A stretch of DNA of 64,000 nt from Flavobacterium sp. J49 (GTDB lineage Bacteria; Bacteroidota; Bacteroidia; Flavobacteriales; Flavobacteriaceae): positions 62,001 through 126,000 of the forward strand of contig NZ_JAAQQU010000105.1 in NCBI RefSeq assembly GCF_011742145.1, read 5' to 3'. The notes beneath the pieces are model-generated. The model searched no databases. It worked only from the letters and a program-made list of their open reading frames with translations, and was not told where the DNA came from. Every line of letters starts with the position of its first letter. Within the stretch, counting starts at the first letter, position 1. The position numbers and the translations under genes were made by a program. Below, piece after piece: positions 26,843 through 35,385 of this stretch.

Positions 26843-27424
26843 CTATTTTTTGGCTACAAACTCCATTTTAGCGACATCATAAACCCATCTGTTTTGTTGG
26901 TTTTTACTCTTTTGGGTCACTGAACCATCTGGATTCAGAATAAACTCAAAACCGTCTCTTCTGATTTTCTCCTGGGTTTCTGTAGCGGCTGTTCCGCCTA
27001 AAGAAACTATTTCAGTAATATGATTGGTCGTTTGTGTATTGGAAAACACTTGTTTTTTATTGGCAATTTCATAAATCACCGAATAGACATTGGTAATGTC
27101 TTCTGTTTTTTTATTGGTTTTGATTTGTACCATTTCGGTCCACGTCAGTAAATACAATTTGGTTCCGTTTGCGGTAAAAGCAGTCAGTTTACAATTGGTT
27201 GGCGCAAATTTGGCATCAGCTGCCTTAACAATCATGGCATCTTTCTCTTTGCCGTTTTCATTAATCGTCACCTGAAAGTTTCCTTTTTTGACTTCGGCGA
27301 CCAAGTTATCTACTTTGGCTAAACCTGAAGTAGCGCCAGTTTTCTTGGTAACAGGTTTCTTTTTTTGACTGTAGGCATTGACACTTAACAAAGCAATTAA
27401 TACCAATACAAAGATTCTCTTCAT
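26843..27424 (-). CDS. Exported protein of unknown function
   Basis: 193 residues. Signal peptide 1-20 (NAYSQ), then a Lys/Thr-rich linker (KKKPVTKKTGATS) and a single mostly beta domain of about 150 residues. It ends with NRWVYDVAKMEFVAKK. No catalytic motif or repeat. Likely periplasmic or outer-membrane associated. It has its own terminator. Confidence 0.7.
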   Translation of the reverse strand: MKRIFVLVLIALLSVNAYSQKKKPVTKKTGATSGLAKVDNLVAEVKKGNFQVTINENGKEKDAMIVKAADAKFAPTNCKLTAFTANGTKLYLLTWTEMVQIKTNKKTEDITNVYSVIYEIANKKQVFSNTQTTNHITEIVSLGGTAATETQEKIRRDGFEFILNPDGSVTQKSKNQQNRWVYDVAKMEFVAKK

Positions 27425-27484
27425 GGGTTACAATTTTGGGTTAAACTGGAATCGAATATACAAAATAATTGATAGGAACTGTGC

Positions 27485-27523
27485 TAAATAATAAAGCCGC
27501 CTTACTGTAACAGCAAGACGGCT
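27485..27523 (-). terminator. Rhodopsin gene terminator
   Basis: A 13-bp stem AGCCGTCTTGCTG/CAGTAAGGCGGCT (two G-U pairs), 3-nt loop, T-rich tail in minus-strand reading. Confidence 0.85.
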
Positions 27524-27543
27524 CCAACCAATTAACTTAAAAT

Positions 27544-28269
27544 TTAGTCTTTTGTTGATTTTACGGCCAAGTTATAAATCACTAAACCGAATCCGATTTT
27601 GTTGATAGCATCCGCTATGTTGTAAGCAACATCTACATTGCCTTTTCCTATGATGCCGGTATACCAACCATCGGTACCTAACATATAACCTAAAGGATAG
27701 ATTGCCCAGCCTACTAATACAAACCAACATAAAATTTTGTGAGAAGCTAGAACTTCACCACCGGCAGCTTTAGCCAATTTAGAAGCTTCTCCCATCCAGA
27801 TTTCATAAACAATAGCAAAGTAAGCAATCCCTGAAACCAATCCCCAAACCCAAGCGTTGGTTGGATCAACCGCTTCACCAAAGTAACCGGTTACCAACAT
27901 CACTAATGAGTAGACAATCATTTTCCAAAGCAAGGACTGTTTTGCGCCTGCAATTTTTAAAATTAAATAGAATTCTAAACACATCAGTGGCACGGTTAAA
28001 ACCCAGTCAACATAACGAAAGAATGTTGGTGATTCACCAAAGCTTGCCCAATAATCTCTCATATAGAAATAGTGAACAGCAGCAATAAAAGTAATTAAAC
28101 CTGAAACTAGAACAGAAACACGCCATTTTTTATCAAATTGGCTTAAGGATAAAAAGAAAAAAGCGGATGCAGCCATCATAGCCATACATCCAATAAAGAA
28201 AGTAAAACCAACATAATCAGTTGGCAACATTTTCGCAATGAGCGGTGTGGATAAAAATAAATTTGTCAT
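27544..28269 (-). CDS. Proteorhodopsin, green-type proton pump
   Basis: 241 residues, seven membrane helices. Retinal Schiff-base Lys224 in INKIGFG. Helix C RYVDWVLTVPLMCLE gives Asp88 (acceptor), Thr92 and Glu99 (donor), the D-T-E set of outward proton pumps rather than the N-D-Q set of sodium pumps. His66 matches the His that tunes the acceptor in proteorhodopsin. Met96 occupies the spectral tuning position, typical of green-absorbing flavobacterial forms. It uses retinal made by the Blh enzyme encoded divergently at 28384. In light it would add proton motive force. -7 box TAGATTTG at 28308-28301; strong terminator downstream. Confidence 0.95.
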   Translation of the reverse strand: MTNLFLSTPLIAKMLPTDYVGFTFFIGCMAMMAASAFFFLSLSQFDKKWRVSVLVSGLITFIAAVHYFYMRDYWASFGESPTFFRYVDWVLTVPLMCLEFYLILKIAGAKQSLLWKMIVYSLVMLVTGYFGEAVDPTNAWVWGLVSGIAYFAIVYEIWMGEASKLAKAAGGEVLASHKILCWFVLVGWAIYPLGYMLGTDGWYTGIIGKGNVDVAYNIADAINKIGFGLVIYNLAVKSTKD

Positions 28270-28292
28270 GATTAAAAAGAATTAGGATTATT

Positions 28293-28365
28293 TGTTTAAT
28301 CAAATCTATAAAACTTTAAACAAAAAAAATAATTATGTTTAACCTTTTTTATTTAACTTTAAACA
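28293..28365. promoter_or_regulatory. Twin 30-bp palindromes in the rhodopsin/blh divergent promoter
   Basis: Two copies of TGTTTAA-N16-TTAAACA: 28293-28322 and 28336-28365, separated by 13 bp. The four half-sites fall at 22, 21 and 22-bp steps, about two helical turns, in alternating orientation. The rhodopsin -7 box (TAGATTTG, minus, 28308-28301) lies inside the first palindrome. A weak -7 for blh (TATTTAAC, 28350-28357) lies at the equivalent position in the second. Neither promoter has a TTG -33 box, which fits dependence on an activator. A LitR/CarH-like light regulator is one candidate; this is a guess. Confidence 0.7.
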
Positions 28366-28383
28366 AAATAAATATCTATCGGA

Positions 28384-29292
28384 ATGACAAATTCTAACAA
28401 TTTCGGCATTGTGTTGAGTTTTTTTGGGTTATGGATAACCACTTATTTTTCTATTGAATATCAACAAATTATAGGATTTGCAATAATTTTCTTATTCGGA
28501 ATACTACATGGATCCAATGATTTGCAATTAATTTCAAAAATTAACAACGATAGTTCAGCTACTATTGGTAAAAAAATACTGACTTACTATATTGCATTTG
28601 TATTATCGGGGATTGTGCTATTCTACAGTTTGCCAAAAATAGCTTTGCTGTTATTCATTTTAATAAGTGCTTATCATTTTGGAGAGCAACATTGGAATAA
28701 GTTGAGTACAAAAAAAACGCTCTCAGTAGAGGTTGTTTTTCAGACATTATATGGATTATTTATTCTGTTCCTTTTATTTTATTTTCATCAAGGCGAAGTA
28801 AATAAGATCATGGAGCAGATTATAAAAGAATCCATTCAGTTTGTCAACTATACTAACTGTCTTTTTGTGATTGGAGTTCTTTTGTTGGTGAGCAGCTTTG
28901 TCCTATTTAAAAACAATTCAAATTTTCGAAGTGAAATCTTAGCCAATATCGTTTATTTAATTTTGTTTGGTATTCTATTCCGAAATTCAAATTTAATTTG
29001 GGCATTTGCCATCTACTTTGTTGTTTGGCATAGCTTACCTTCAATTAAAGAGCAGATTGTTTTTTTGTATGGACAATATTCCTTGAAAAACTTTATGCGT
29101 TACTTTAAAGCAGCCTTTGGTTATTGGCTCTTTTCATTAATTGGTATAATGCTACTTTATATTTTTTTTAAAGATCAGGAAATTTTCAAAGCGCTGTTTT
29201 TTTCCTTTTTAGCCGCCATAACATTTCCCCATACTCTTGTTATCATGAAGATGCCAAACACTGCTAAAGATGAAGGTAAGGTTTTAAAATAA
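28384..29292 (+). CDS. blh: Brp/Blh family beta-carotene 15,15'-dioxygenase
   Basis: 302 residues, polytopic membrane protein. Conserved His-bearing motifs of the family are present: GILHGSNDL (about 39-47), SAYHFGEQHW (about 96-105), VVWHSLPS (about 217-224) and FPHTLVI near 282. These His bind the iron that cleaves beta-carotene to two retinals. It supplies chromophore for the divergent rhodopsin. No carotenoid synthesis genes lie in this window, so the substrate must come from a pathway encoded elsewhere. It ends at a bidirectional terminator shared with dnaK. Confidence 0.92.
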   Translation: MTNSNNFGIVLSFFGLWITTYFSIEYQQIIGFAIIFLFGILHGSNDLQLISKINNDSSATIGKKILTYYIAFVLSGIVLFYSLPKIALLLFILISAYHFGEQHWNKLSTKKTLSVEVVFQTLYGLFILFLLFYFHQGEVNKIMEQIIKESIQFVNYTNCLFVIGVLLLVSSFVLFKNNSNFRSEILANIVYLILFGILFRNSNLIWAFAIYFVVWHSLPSIKEQIVFLYGQYSLKNFMRYFKAAFGYWLFSLIGIMLLYIFFKDQEIFKALFFSFLAAITFPHTLVIMKMPNTAKDEGKVLK

Positions 29293-29320
29293 AAAAACCG
29301 TTCCAAAAATGGAACGGTTT
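29293..29320. terminator. Bidirectional terminator, blh / dnaK
   Basis: ACCGTTCC/GGAACGGT stem with A- and T-tracts. Confidence 0.9.
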
Positions 29321-29347
29321 TAATACTTAGTACTAATGTTTTAATAC

Positions 29348-31234
29348 TTATTTCACTTCTTCGAATTCTACATCTTGAGTGTTATCGCCTTGAGCTTCTG
29401 CTTGCGGTTGGGCTTCTTGCGCTTGACCTTCACCTTGTGCTTTGTACATTTCTTCGGAAGCATTTTTCCACGCTTCGTTGATTTTGTCTAAAGCAGGTTG
29501 GATAGTCGCCACATCTTTGGATTCGAAAGCTACTTTCAATTCGTCTAAAGCGGATTGGATAGCCGTTTTGTTTCCTTCAGACAATTTATCGCCAAACTCA
29601 CCCAATTGTTTTTCCGTTTGGAAAATCATGCTGTCAGCTTCGTTTAATTTATCTGCTTTTTCTTTGGCTTGTCTGTCTGACTCAGCGTTCATTTCCGCAT
29701 CTTTTTTCATTCTTTCGATTTCTTCCGGTGTCAATCCTGAAGAAGCTTCGATACGAATGTCGTGCGATTTTCCGGTTCCTTTATCTGTAGCCGACACTTT
29801 AATGATACCGTTGGCATCGATGTCGAAAGTTACTTCAATTTGAGGCACACCTCTTGGTGCAGGCGGAATACCGTCTAAGTGGAAACGACCGATTGTTTTA
29901 TTGTCCGCAGCCATGGTTCTTTCTCCTTGGATCACGTGGATTTCAACGCTTGGCTGGTTGTCAGCGGCAGTTGAGAATACTTGTGATTTTTTGGTTGGAA
30001 TGGTAGTATTTGACTCGATTAATTTAGTCATTACATTCCCCATAGTTTCAATTCCTAGCGATAAAGGCGTAACGTCAAGCAACAATACATCTTTTACATC
30101 TCCTGTTAAAACACCACCTTGAATGGCAGCACCAATCGCTACTACTTCATCCGGATTAACTCCTTTAGATGGTTTTTTGCCAAAGAATTTCTCTACTTGT
30201 TCTTGGATTACCGGGATTCTTGTAGAACCACCTACCAAGATTACTTCGTCGATATCAGAAGTGGATAAACCTGCATCTTTCAAAGCTTTAATTACAGGTT
30301 CCATAGAACGTTTTACTAAGCTTTCAGCCAATTGCTCAAATTTAGCACGCGTTAATGTTTTCACTAAGTGTTTCGGACCTGAAGCGGTAGCCGTAACATA
30401 AGGCAAGTTGATTTCAGTTTGTGTTGAAGATGACAACTCGATTTTTGCTTTTTCAGCAGCTTCTTTTAAACGTTGTAATGCCATTGGATCTTTACGCAAA
30501 TCAACACCTTCTTCGCTGTTGAATTCGTTAGCCATCCAATCGATGATTACCTGGTCAAAGTCGTCACCACCTAAGTGTGTATCTCCATTAGTAGACAATA
30601 CTTCGAAAACACCGTCACCTAATTCAAGGACAGAGATATCAAAAGTTCCTCCACCTAAATCGTATACGGCAATTTTTTGGTCTTTACCTGCTTTGTCTAA
30701 TCCGTAAGCCAAGGCCGCAGCAGTTGGCTCGTTGATGATACGCATTACTTTAAGACCTGCGATTTCACCGGCTTCTTTCGTAGCTTGACGTTGCGCATCG
30801 TTAAAGTAAGCCGGAACGGTAATTACCGCTTCGGTAACAGCGTGACCTAAATAGTCTTCAGCAGTTTTCTTCATTTTTTGAAGTGTCATGGCTGACAATT
30901 CTTGTGGTGTGTATAATCTTCCGTCAATATCCACACGTGGTGTGTCATTGTCACCTTTTACCACTTTATAAGCTACAGTTGAAGCTTCTTTAGCACTTTC
31001 AGTGTACTTGTTTCCCATAAAACGTTTGATAGACGCTATGGTTTTGGTTGGGTTTGTCACCGCTTGTCTTTTCGCAGGATCTCCTACTTTAATTTCGCCA
31101 CCTTCTACAAAAGCAATTACAGAGGGTGTTGTTCTTTTACCTTCTGCGTTAGCAATTACAACTGGTTCTCCACCTTCCATAACGGCCACACAAGAGTTGG
31201 TTGTACCTAAGTCGATACCAATAATTTTTCCCAT
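29348..31234 (-). CDS. dnaK: Chaperone DnaK (Hsp70)
   Basis: 628 residues, full length. ATPase domain begins [22 protein letters not shown] with the later signatures [14 protein letters not shown] and [11 protein letters not shown]. The substrate domain begins near residue 385 ([15 protein letters not shown]). The acidic, Gln-rich tail ends VEFEEVK. It folds client proteins with DnaJ and GrpE, which are not adjacent here. No CIRCE element was seen; instead a sigma-54-like promoter with TGTCA/TGACA boxes lies upstream. Confidence 0.98.
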   Translation of the reverse strand: MGKIIGIDLGTTNSCVAVMEGGEPVVIANAEGKRTTPSVIAFVEGGEIKVGDPAKRQAVTNPTKTIASIKRFMGNKYTESAKEASTVAYKVVKGDNDTPRVDIDGRLYTPQELSAMTLQKMKKTAEDYLGHAVTEAVITVPAYFNDAQRQATKEAGEIAGLKVMRIINEPTAAALAYGLDKAGKDQKIAVYDLGGGTFDISVLELGDGVFEVLSTNGDTHLGGDDFDQVIIDWMANEFNSEEGVDLRKDPMALQRLKEAAEKAKIELSSSTQTEINLPYVTATASGPKHLVKTLTRAKFEQLAESLVKRSMEPVIKALKDAGLSTSDIDEVILVGGSTRIPVIQEQVEKFFGKKPSKGVNPDEVVAIGAAIQGGVLTGDVKDVLLLDVTPLSLGIETMGNVMTKLIESNTTIPTKKSQVFSTAADNQPSVEIHVIQGERTMAADNKTIGRFHLDGIPPAPRGVPQIEVTFDIDANGIIKVSATDKGTGKSHDIRIEASSGLTPEEIERMKKDAEMNAESDRQAKEKADKLNEADSMIFQTEKQLGEFGDKLSEGNKTAIQSALDELKVAFESKDVATIQPALDKINEAWKNASEEMYKAQGEGQAQEAQPQAEAQGDNTQDVEFEEVK

Positions 31235-31313
31235 TTTTATTTTCTCCTTTTAATTTATTTTTGATTATTCCTCTACGAGTGAATAGTACTTTGTGTTGTA
31301 CGTTTTCGAAAAT

Positions 31314-31386
31314 GTCAACTATTGTGCCAAGCAGTCATCAGGAATAAATTGTCAGTTTTGGGTAAATTAGGCTGACAAGATGACAT
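31314..31386 (-). promoter_or_regulatory. Sigma-54-like dnaK promoter with TGTCA boxes
   Basis: Minus strand: TTGGCAC (31330-31324), then TTGAC (31318-31314), i.e. GG-N8-TTG, close to the -24/-12 consensus (TGGCAC-N5-TTGCW). Just upstream are TTGTCAG (31378-31372) and CTGACAA (31355-31349), an inverted pair with a 16-bp spacer, plus TGTCA at 31386-31382. The same arrangement precedes clpC. No TAnnTTTG box is seen in this 186-bp gap. Confidence 0.5.
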
Positions 31387-31390
31387 TTTA

Positions 31391-31420
31391 AGTACGAAGT
31401 TAGAAGTGTGAAGTACGAAG
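31391..31420 (-). repeat. ACTTCGTACTT-word repeat
   Basis: Minus-strand CTTCGTACTTCACACTTC type sequence, same family as 12479-12554 and 5985-6010. Confidence 0.6.
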
Positions 31421-31981
31421 TTATGTCCTGATTTTATTGGGTTTGGAATAATAGAAAATGAGGAGACTGGTAATGATGAAAGCGTAATATCCCCATTTGA
31501 TTTGGCGGATATGGTCGAAGGAACTTTCTAAAAATATAATGTAGAATAAAGTTAATACAATCAGAATGCTATTTGTCAATGCCAATTTATGCAACAGTTT
31601 AGTTTTTTTTGTAAACGATATTATTATTATTGAAAGTGAAATCAAAACTATAAAGTCGAAAAGTAAAGAAATAAGAATATACAATTCTTTATACCAATTT
31701 TGATTCTGGAAAAATTTTGAGCATTCTGTTTTAAATTCATCAAAAGTAGTATCAATTATTCCTCCAATGGTAAAGCTGGCGATTTCGAAACCAGTAAATG
31801 CCACATCATTTATTACAAAATCGTAAACATCTTCTGAAAAGGTATTTTCTCTTTGTATTGGACTTCCATCATTATTAACTCTAACGAACCCATATTTTCC
31901 ATCACACGAATCATAAAACGGTGCCAACAATAATAAAAAACCAAGTAAGGTCAAAATTCTGAGTGTTCTGGTACTTTTCAT
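31421..31981 (-). CDS. Membrane protein of unknown function
   Basis: 186 residues from ATG 31981; the longer frame from TTG 31993 adds only four residues. About four membrane helices: residues ~8-24, then after a large extracytoplasmic loop with two Cys (~25-100), three helices at ~101-121, ~129-150 and ~160-177. No family recognised. Codon use is AT-rich. The stop codon directly abuts a repeat of AGTACGAAG words (31391-31420). Confidence 0.65.
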   Translation of the reverse strand: MKSTRTLRILTLLGFLLLLAPFYDSCDGKYGFVRVNNDGSPIQRENTFSEDVYDFVINDVAFTGFEIASFTIGGIIDTTFDEFKTECSKFFQNQNWYKELYILISLLFDFIVLISLSIIIISFTKKTKLLHKLALTNSILIVLTLFYIIFLESSFDHIRQIKWGYYAFIITSLLIFYYSKPNKIRT

Positions 31982-32037
31982 AAGAGAATGCAATTGGGGT
32001 TCTTAAGCCAATCTTAAGAAAACTTTACAAAGTACAT

Positions 32038-32070
32038 GCCAAAAAAAATTCCCAACCTTGTGAGTTGGGA
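32038..32070 (-). terminator. rho gene terminator
   Basis: TTCCCAAC/GTTGGGAA stem with 7-nt loop, followed by T8 in minus-strand reading. Confidence 0.85.
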
Positions 32071-32078
32071 ATCTATCG

Positions 32079-33827
32079 TTAATCGTTCATCGAAATGAGG
32101 AACTCATCGTTGTTTCTGGTTTTCTTGATTTTATCATTAATGGTATCCATTGCTTCAACCGGATTCATATCGGCTAAGAACTTGCGCAAAATCCACATTC
32201 TTTGGAGTGTTTTCTCATCTAATAATAAGTCATCACGACGCGTGCTTGACGAAGTCAAATCGATAGCCGGGAAAATTCTGCGGTTGGCTATTTTTCTGTC
32301 CAATTGCAACTCCATGTTACCTGTTCCTTTAAATTCTTCGAAGATTACCTCGTCCATTTTTGAACCGGTTTCGGTTAAGGCTGTGGCAATAATACTTAGT
32401 GAACCTCCGTTTTCTACGTTACGAGCTGCACCAAAGAAACGTTTTGGTTTTTGCAAAGCATTGGCATCAACTCCACCCGATAATACTTTACCGGATGCCG
32501 GTTGCACCGTATTGTAAGCTCTGGCCAAACGCGTAATCGAATCTAACAAAATCACCACATCGTGACCACATTCTACCAAACGTTTTGATTTCTCTAAAAC
32601 GATATTGGCAATTTTTACGTGTTCCATCGGCTCTCTGTCGAAAGTGGAAGCAATTACTTCTCCACGAACGCTGCGTTGCATATCGGTTACCTCTTCCGGT
32701 CTTTCATCAATCAGCAATACAATTAAATATACTTCTGGATGATTGGCGGCAATGGCATTGGCAATGTCTTTTAACAACATGGTTTTACCCGTTTTGGGTT
32801 GGGCCACAATCATACCACGCTGACCTTTACCGATGGGTGAAAACAAATCCATAACTCGGGTAGAAACACTGGCTTGTTTATCGGCGATGTTGAATTTTTC
32901 TTTTGGAAAAATCGGGGTTAAGTGTTCGAAAGAAACTCGGTCACGAACCACTTGCGGGTCATGCCCGTTGATTTTTAAAACTTTTACCAAAGGGAAGAAT
33001 TTCTCTCCTTCTTTAGGCGGACGTACCACTCCTTTTACTGTATCACCGGTTTTCAAACCAAACAATCTGATTTGAGAAGTTGACAAGTAAATATCATCCG
33101 GAGAAGCTAAGTAGTTGTAATCGGAAGAACGTAAGAAACCGTAACCGTCAGGCATCATTTCTAAAACGCCTTCACTTTCTATAATTCCATCAAATTCATA
33201 ATCTGAATCGCGGAAATTGGGGTGTTTTTTTCCTTTAAAATTGGGATTATTATTGTTGGCACCGTTACCGTTACCGTTTCCATTTTGATTTTGGTTTTTA
33301 TGTTTTGGCTCGCGATTGCCGTCGGTATTTTGGTTTGGATTAGATTCTGTCTGTTCAACAGCGAGTTTTTCGGCAACTTCTACTTCACTATCGGTTGGTT
33401 GCTGTGAAGCTATCGGAGTATTATTCTTCTTTTTATCGAAAGGTTTTTTGAACTTAGGGTTTTTATTTTCAAAAGCCGGTTTTTGCTCTGCCCGTTCGCT
33501 ATCGCTTGGGTCTTCTACTGCTAGAGCGGTTGGTTCTTCATTAGCAAACAAATCACTTTGATTGTTTTCCTGGGATTTCTTAGTTTCAGGTATAATTCGG
33601 GCTCTTTTGGTTTTATTATCAGTTGGTTTTTGCTTTGCCGGTTCACTTTCCTTCGGGTCTGTAGTGGCTTTGGGTGGCGTTTCGGCAACAGCTTTGCTTT
33701 GGTGTTCCAAAATTTGCGCAATCAGCGTGTCTTTTTTGGCACCGGTAACTTTAATGGTTTTGGCTAATTTAGCAATATCTTGAAGCTCAGAAAGCTTCAT
33801 TTCTTTTAAGGCGGAAATATCAAACAT
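32079..33827 (-). CDS. rho: Transcription termination factor Rho with long disordered insertion
   Basis: 582 residues, against ~420 in E. coli. Residues 1-45 are the Rho N-terminal helical (SAP-like) domain. Residues ~47-207 are a low-complexity insertion rich in Lys, Asn, Pro, Glu, with [10 protein letters not shown] near 181. The cold-shock-like RNA-binding domain is at ~213-290, and the ATPase has Walker A AQPKTGKT (342-349) and the [13 protein letters not shown] arm. Rho is an RNA-dependent helicase that ends transcription. A disordered insertion is typical of Bacteroidetes Rho and has been reported to drive phase separation in a gut Bacteroides. It has its own intrinsic terminator. Confidence 0.96.
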   Translation of the reverse strand: MFDISALKEMKLSELQDIAKLAKTIKVTGAKKDTLIAQILEHQSKAVAETPPKATTDPKESEPAKQKPTDNKTKRARIIPETKKSQENNQSDLFANEEPTALAVEDPSDSERAEQKPAFENKNPKFKKPFDKKKNNTPIASQQPTDSEVEVAEKLAVEQTESNPNQNTDGNREPKHKNQNQNGNGNGNGANNNNPNFKGKKHPNFRDSDYEFDGIIESEGVLEMMPDGYGFLRSSDYNYLASPDDIYLSTSQIRLFGLKTGDTVKGVVRPPKEGEKFFPLVKVLKINGHDPQVVRDRVSFEHLTPIFPKEKFNIADKQASVSTRVMDLFSPIGKGQRGMIVAQPKTGKTMLLKDIANAIAANHPEVYLIVLLIDERPEEVTDMQRSVRGEVIASTFDREPMEHVKIANIVLEKSKRLVECGHDVVILLDSITRLARAYNTVQPASGKVLSGGVDANALQKPKRFFGAARNVENGGSLSIIATALTETGSKMDEVIFEEFKGTGNMELQLDRKIANRRIFPAIDLTSSSTRRDDLLLDEKTLQRMWILRKFLADMNPVEAMDTINDKIKKTRNNDEFLISMND

Positions 33828-33985
33828 GGATATTGTTTTGATTTAATTTTTGTTTTGGAAAATACTACAAATGTGGGTAGAAAATATTGGTATAGAAAAG
33901 TCCGAAGATGAAGTACTTGCGGATTTGTTATGCAATAATACAAATAAAATTTTACCATGCAATAGTATTTTTTAAAAAGAAACTA

Positions 33986-33993
33986 TATTTTTG
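33986..33993 (+). promoter_or_regulatory. -7 box of DUF4293 gene
   Basis: TATTTTTG, perfect TAnnTTTG, 20 nt before ATG 34014. Confidence 0.55.
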
Positions 33994-34013
33994 TCCAACA
34001 TTTTTTGATAATT

Positions 34014-34421
34014 ATGTTTAGAGTACAGACTTATTATTTGATAGCTTGTCTAATCGTTACAGGAGTTTTACCTTTTGTGTTTCCTTTATGGAAAGATGCA
34101 TCGGGTAAATCATTCTATTTTATGATGGATATTGCTTACACTGCACTGTTCGGATTGAGTAGTACGCTGTCCTTATTGAGCATCTTATCTCACGCAAAAA
34201 GACAACAACAATTTGTCATGGGCAGATTGAATATGATATTGAATTTAATTTTATTAGGATTATTTGTGTATCGAACACTAAGCGCATCTGGAGAAGCCGC
34301 GGTTTCTGAGAAAGGTGTTGGGATGTTCCTACCTATTCTTTCTATCGTACTTTTGGTTTTGGCCAACAAAGCCATCAAAAAGGATGAAGATCTCGTAAAA
34401 TCTGTGGATCGATTGCGATAA
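34014..34421 (+). CDS. DUF4293 membrane protein
   Basis: 135 residues. Four predicted membrane helices (about 5-22, 36-56, 70-86, 104-119). The start MFRVQTYYL and the end ANKAIKKDEDLVKSVDRLR are the hallmarks of DUF4293, a family essentially confined to Bacteroidetes and commonly found next to rho, as here. Function unknown. A TTG at 34005 could extend it by three residues, but ATG 34014 fits family alignments and the promoter. Confidence 0.85.
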   Translation: MFRVQTYYLIACLIVTGVLPFVFPLWKDASGKSFYFMMDIAYTALFGLSSTLSLLSILSHAKRQQQFVMGRLNMILNLILLGLFVYRTLSASGEAAVSEKGVGMFLPILSIVLLVLANKAIKKDEDLVKSVDRLR

Positions 34422-34450
34422 ACCTATAAACTTAGTTTTTTAGTGCTGCG

Positions 34451-34479
34451 AAAAACCCGAACGAAAGTTTGGGTTTTTT
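34451..34479 (+). terminator. DUF4293 gene terminator
   Basis: ACCCGAAC-GAAA-GTTTGGGT hairpin with tetraloop, A-tract before and T6 after. Confidence 0.85.
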
Positions 34480-34763
34480 ATTTTTCACAAAGCGAAGTTT
34501 ACACAACCAAACTATAAGGTTTACAACTAATATCCACTAGGCATTCTCCTCTTAATATCAAAGGTTTTTTATTTTTACCCACTCCCAATTTTTCAGTGGT
34601 GTTTGCGAAAAATAACGAAGTGAATTTTATATGGCATACAGATAACACTGATTTGACTAATTAACATAGATTAAAACAAATCTGTGCAAATCCGTTTAAT
34701 CCGTTCTAATTTGTGGCTAAACTAATAACAAAGACTGAACACTTATTTCTGAACACTGAACAA
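34480..34763. other. Intergenic stretch, no gene seen
   Basis: AT-rich. Part of it (about 34640-34720) carries AATCTGTGCAAATCCG and TAATTTGTGGCTAA words of the sort dispersed in Bacteroidetes intergenic DNA; the second word recurs in the hairpin at 56783-56846. The last 30 bp contain GAACACTGAACA repeats. Confidence 0.5.
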
Positions 34764-35258
34764 CTATTTTTTTCCCAATTCTACTATTTCTAAATTCTGA
34801 ATTTTGAAACCCTCAATTTCAAAACGTAGCATTGTCCGTACCTGATGGAATCCATAAATACCACAAGCGCCCGGATTCATGTGTAACAAATTGAGCTTTT
34901 TATCAAACTGCACTTTCAGAATATGCGAATGGCCGCAAATAAATAACTTCGGTGGATTATTTTGAATTTCTGCGCGAATGGCCTGGTTGTATTTACCGGG
35001 ATAACCGCCAATATGGGTAATCCAAACATCTACCTCTTCACAAAGAAAACGATTGTGCAACGGAAATTCCATACGCGCTTTATCATCATCAATATTTCCG
35101 TATACACAGCGCAGCGGTTTTATCGCTTTGATGGTATCGGTCACTATTAAATCCCCAATATCTCCGGCATGCCATACTTCATCGGCTTGACGGACGTATT
35201 TCAAAATTGACTCATCCAAGTGACTATGGGTATCGGAAAGCAGTAGGATTTTTTTCAT
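34764..35258 (-). CDS. YfcE/MJ0936-type metallophosphoesterase
   Basis: 164 residues. Calcineurin-like dinuclear metal site: SDTHSH (6-11), WHAGDIGD, YGNIDD, ITHIGG and CGHSHI, ending with LHMNPGACG. These small enzymes hydrolyse phosphodiesters in vitro; physiological substrates are unclear. The open frame continues upstream to 35384, but MKKILLLSDTHSH at 35258 is the family start. Divergent from truA; the 127-bp gap contains a 13-bp perfect inverted repeat (35283-35295 / 35345-35357). Confidence 0.88.
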   Translation of the reverse strand: MKKILLLSDTHSHLDESILKYVRQADEVWHAGDIGDLIVTDTIKAIKPLRCVYGNIDDDKARMEFPLHNRFLCEEVDVWITHIGGYPGKYNQAIRAEIQNNPPKLFICGHSHILKVQFDKKLNLLHMNPGACGIYGFHQVRTMLRFEIEGFKIQNLEIVELGKK

Positions 35259-35385
35259 AGAGTTGCAAAGTGGCATCGTAGCAAAGTTACAAAGTAAAAT
35301 TAGTATATTTTTTGAGAAAACTTTAAGCTTCTCCCAACCCAAAAACTTTGTAACTTTGGCATTTTGAAACTCTGGAACTTTCACA

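Noticed and set aside
29442-30707. Several plus-strand open frames opposite dnaK
   Set aside because: Shadows of a highly conserved gene; no promoter or start context.
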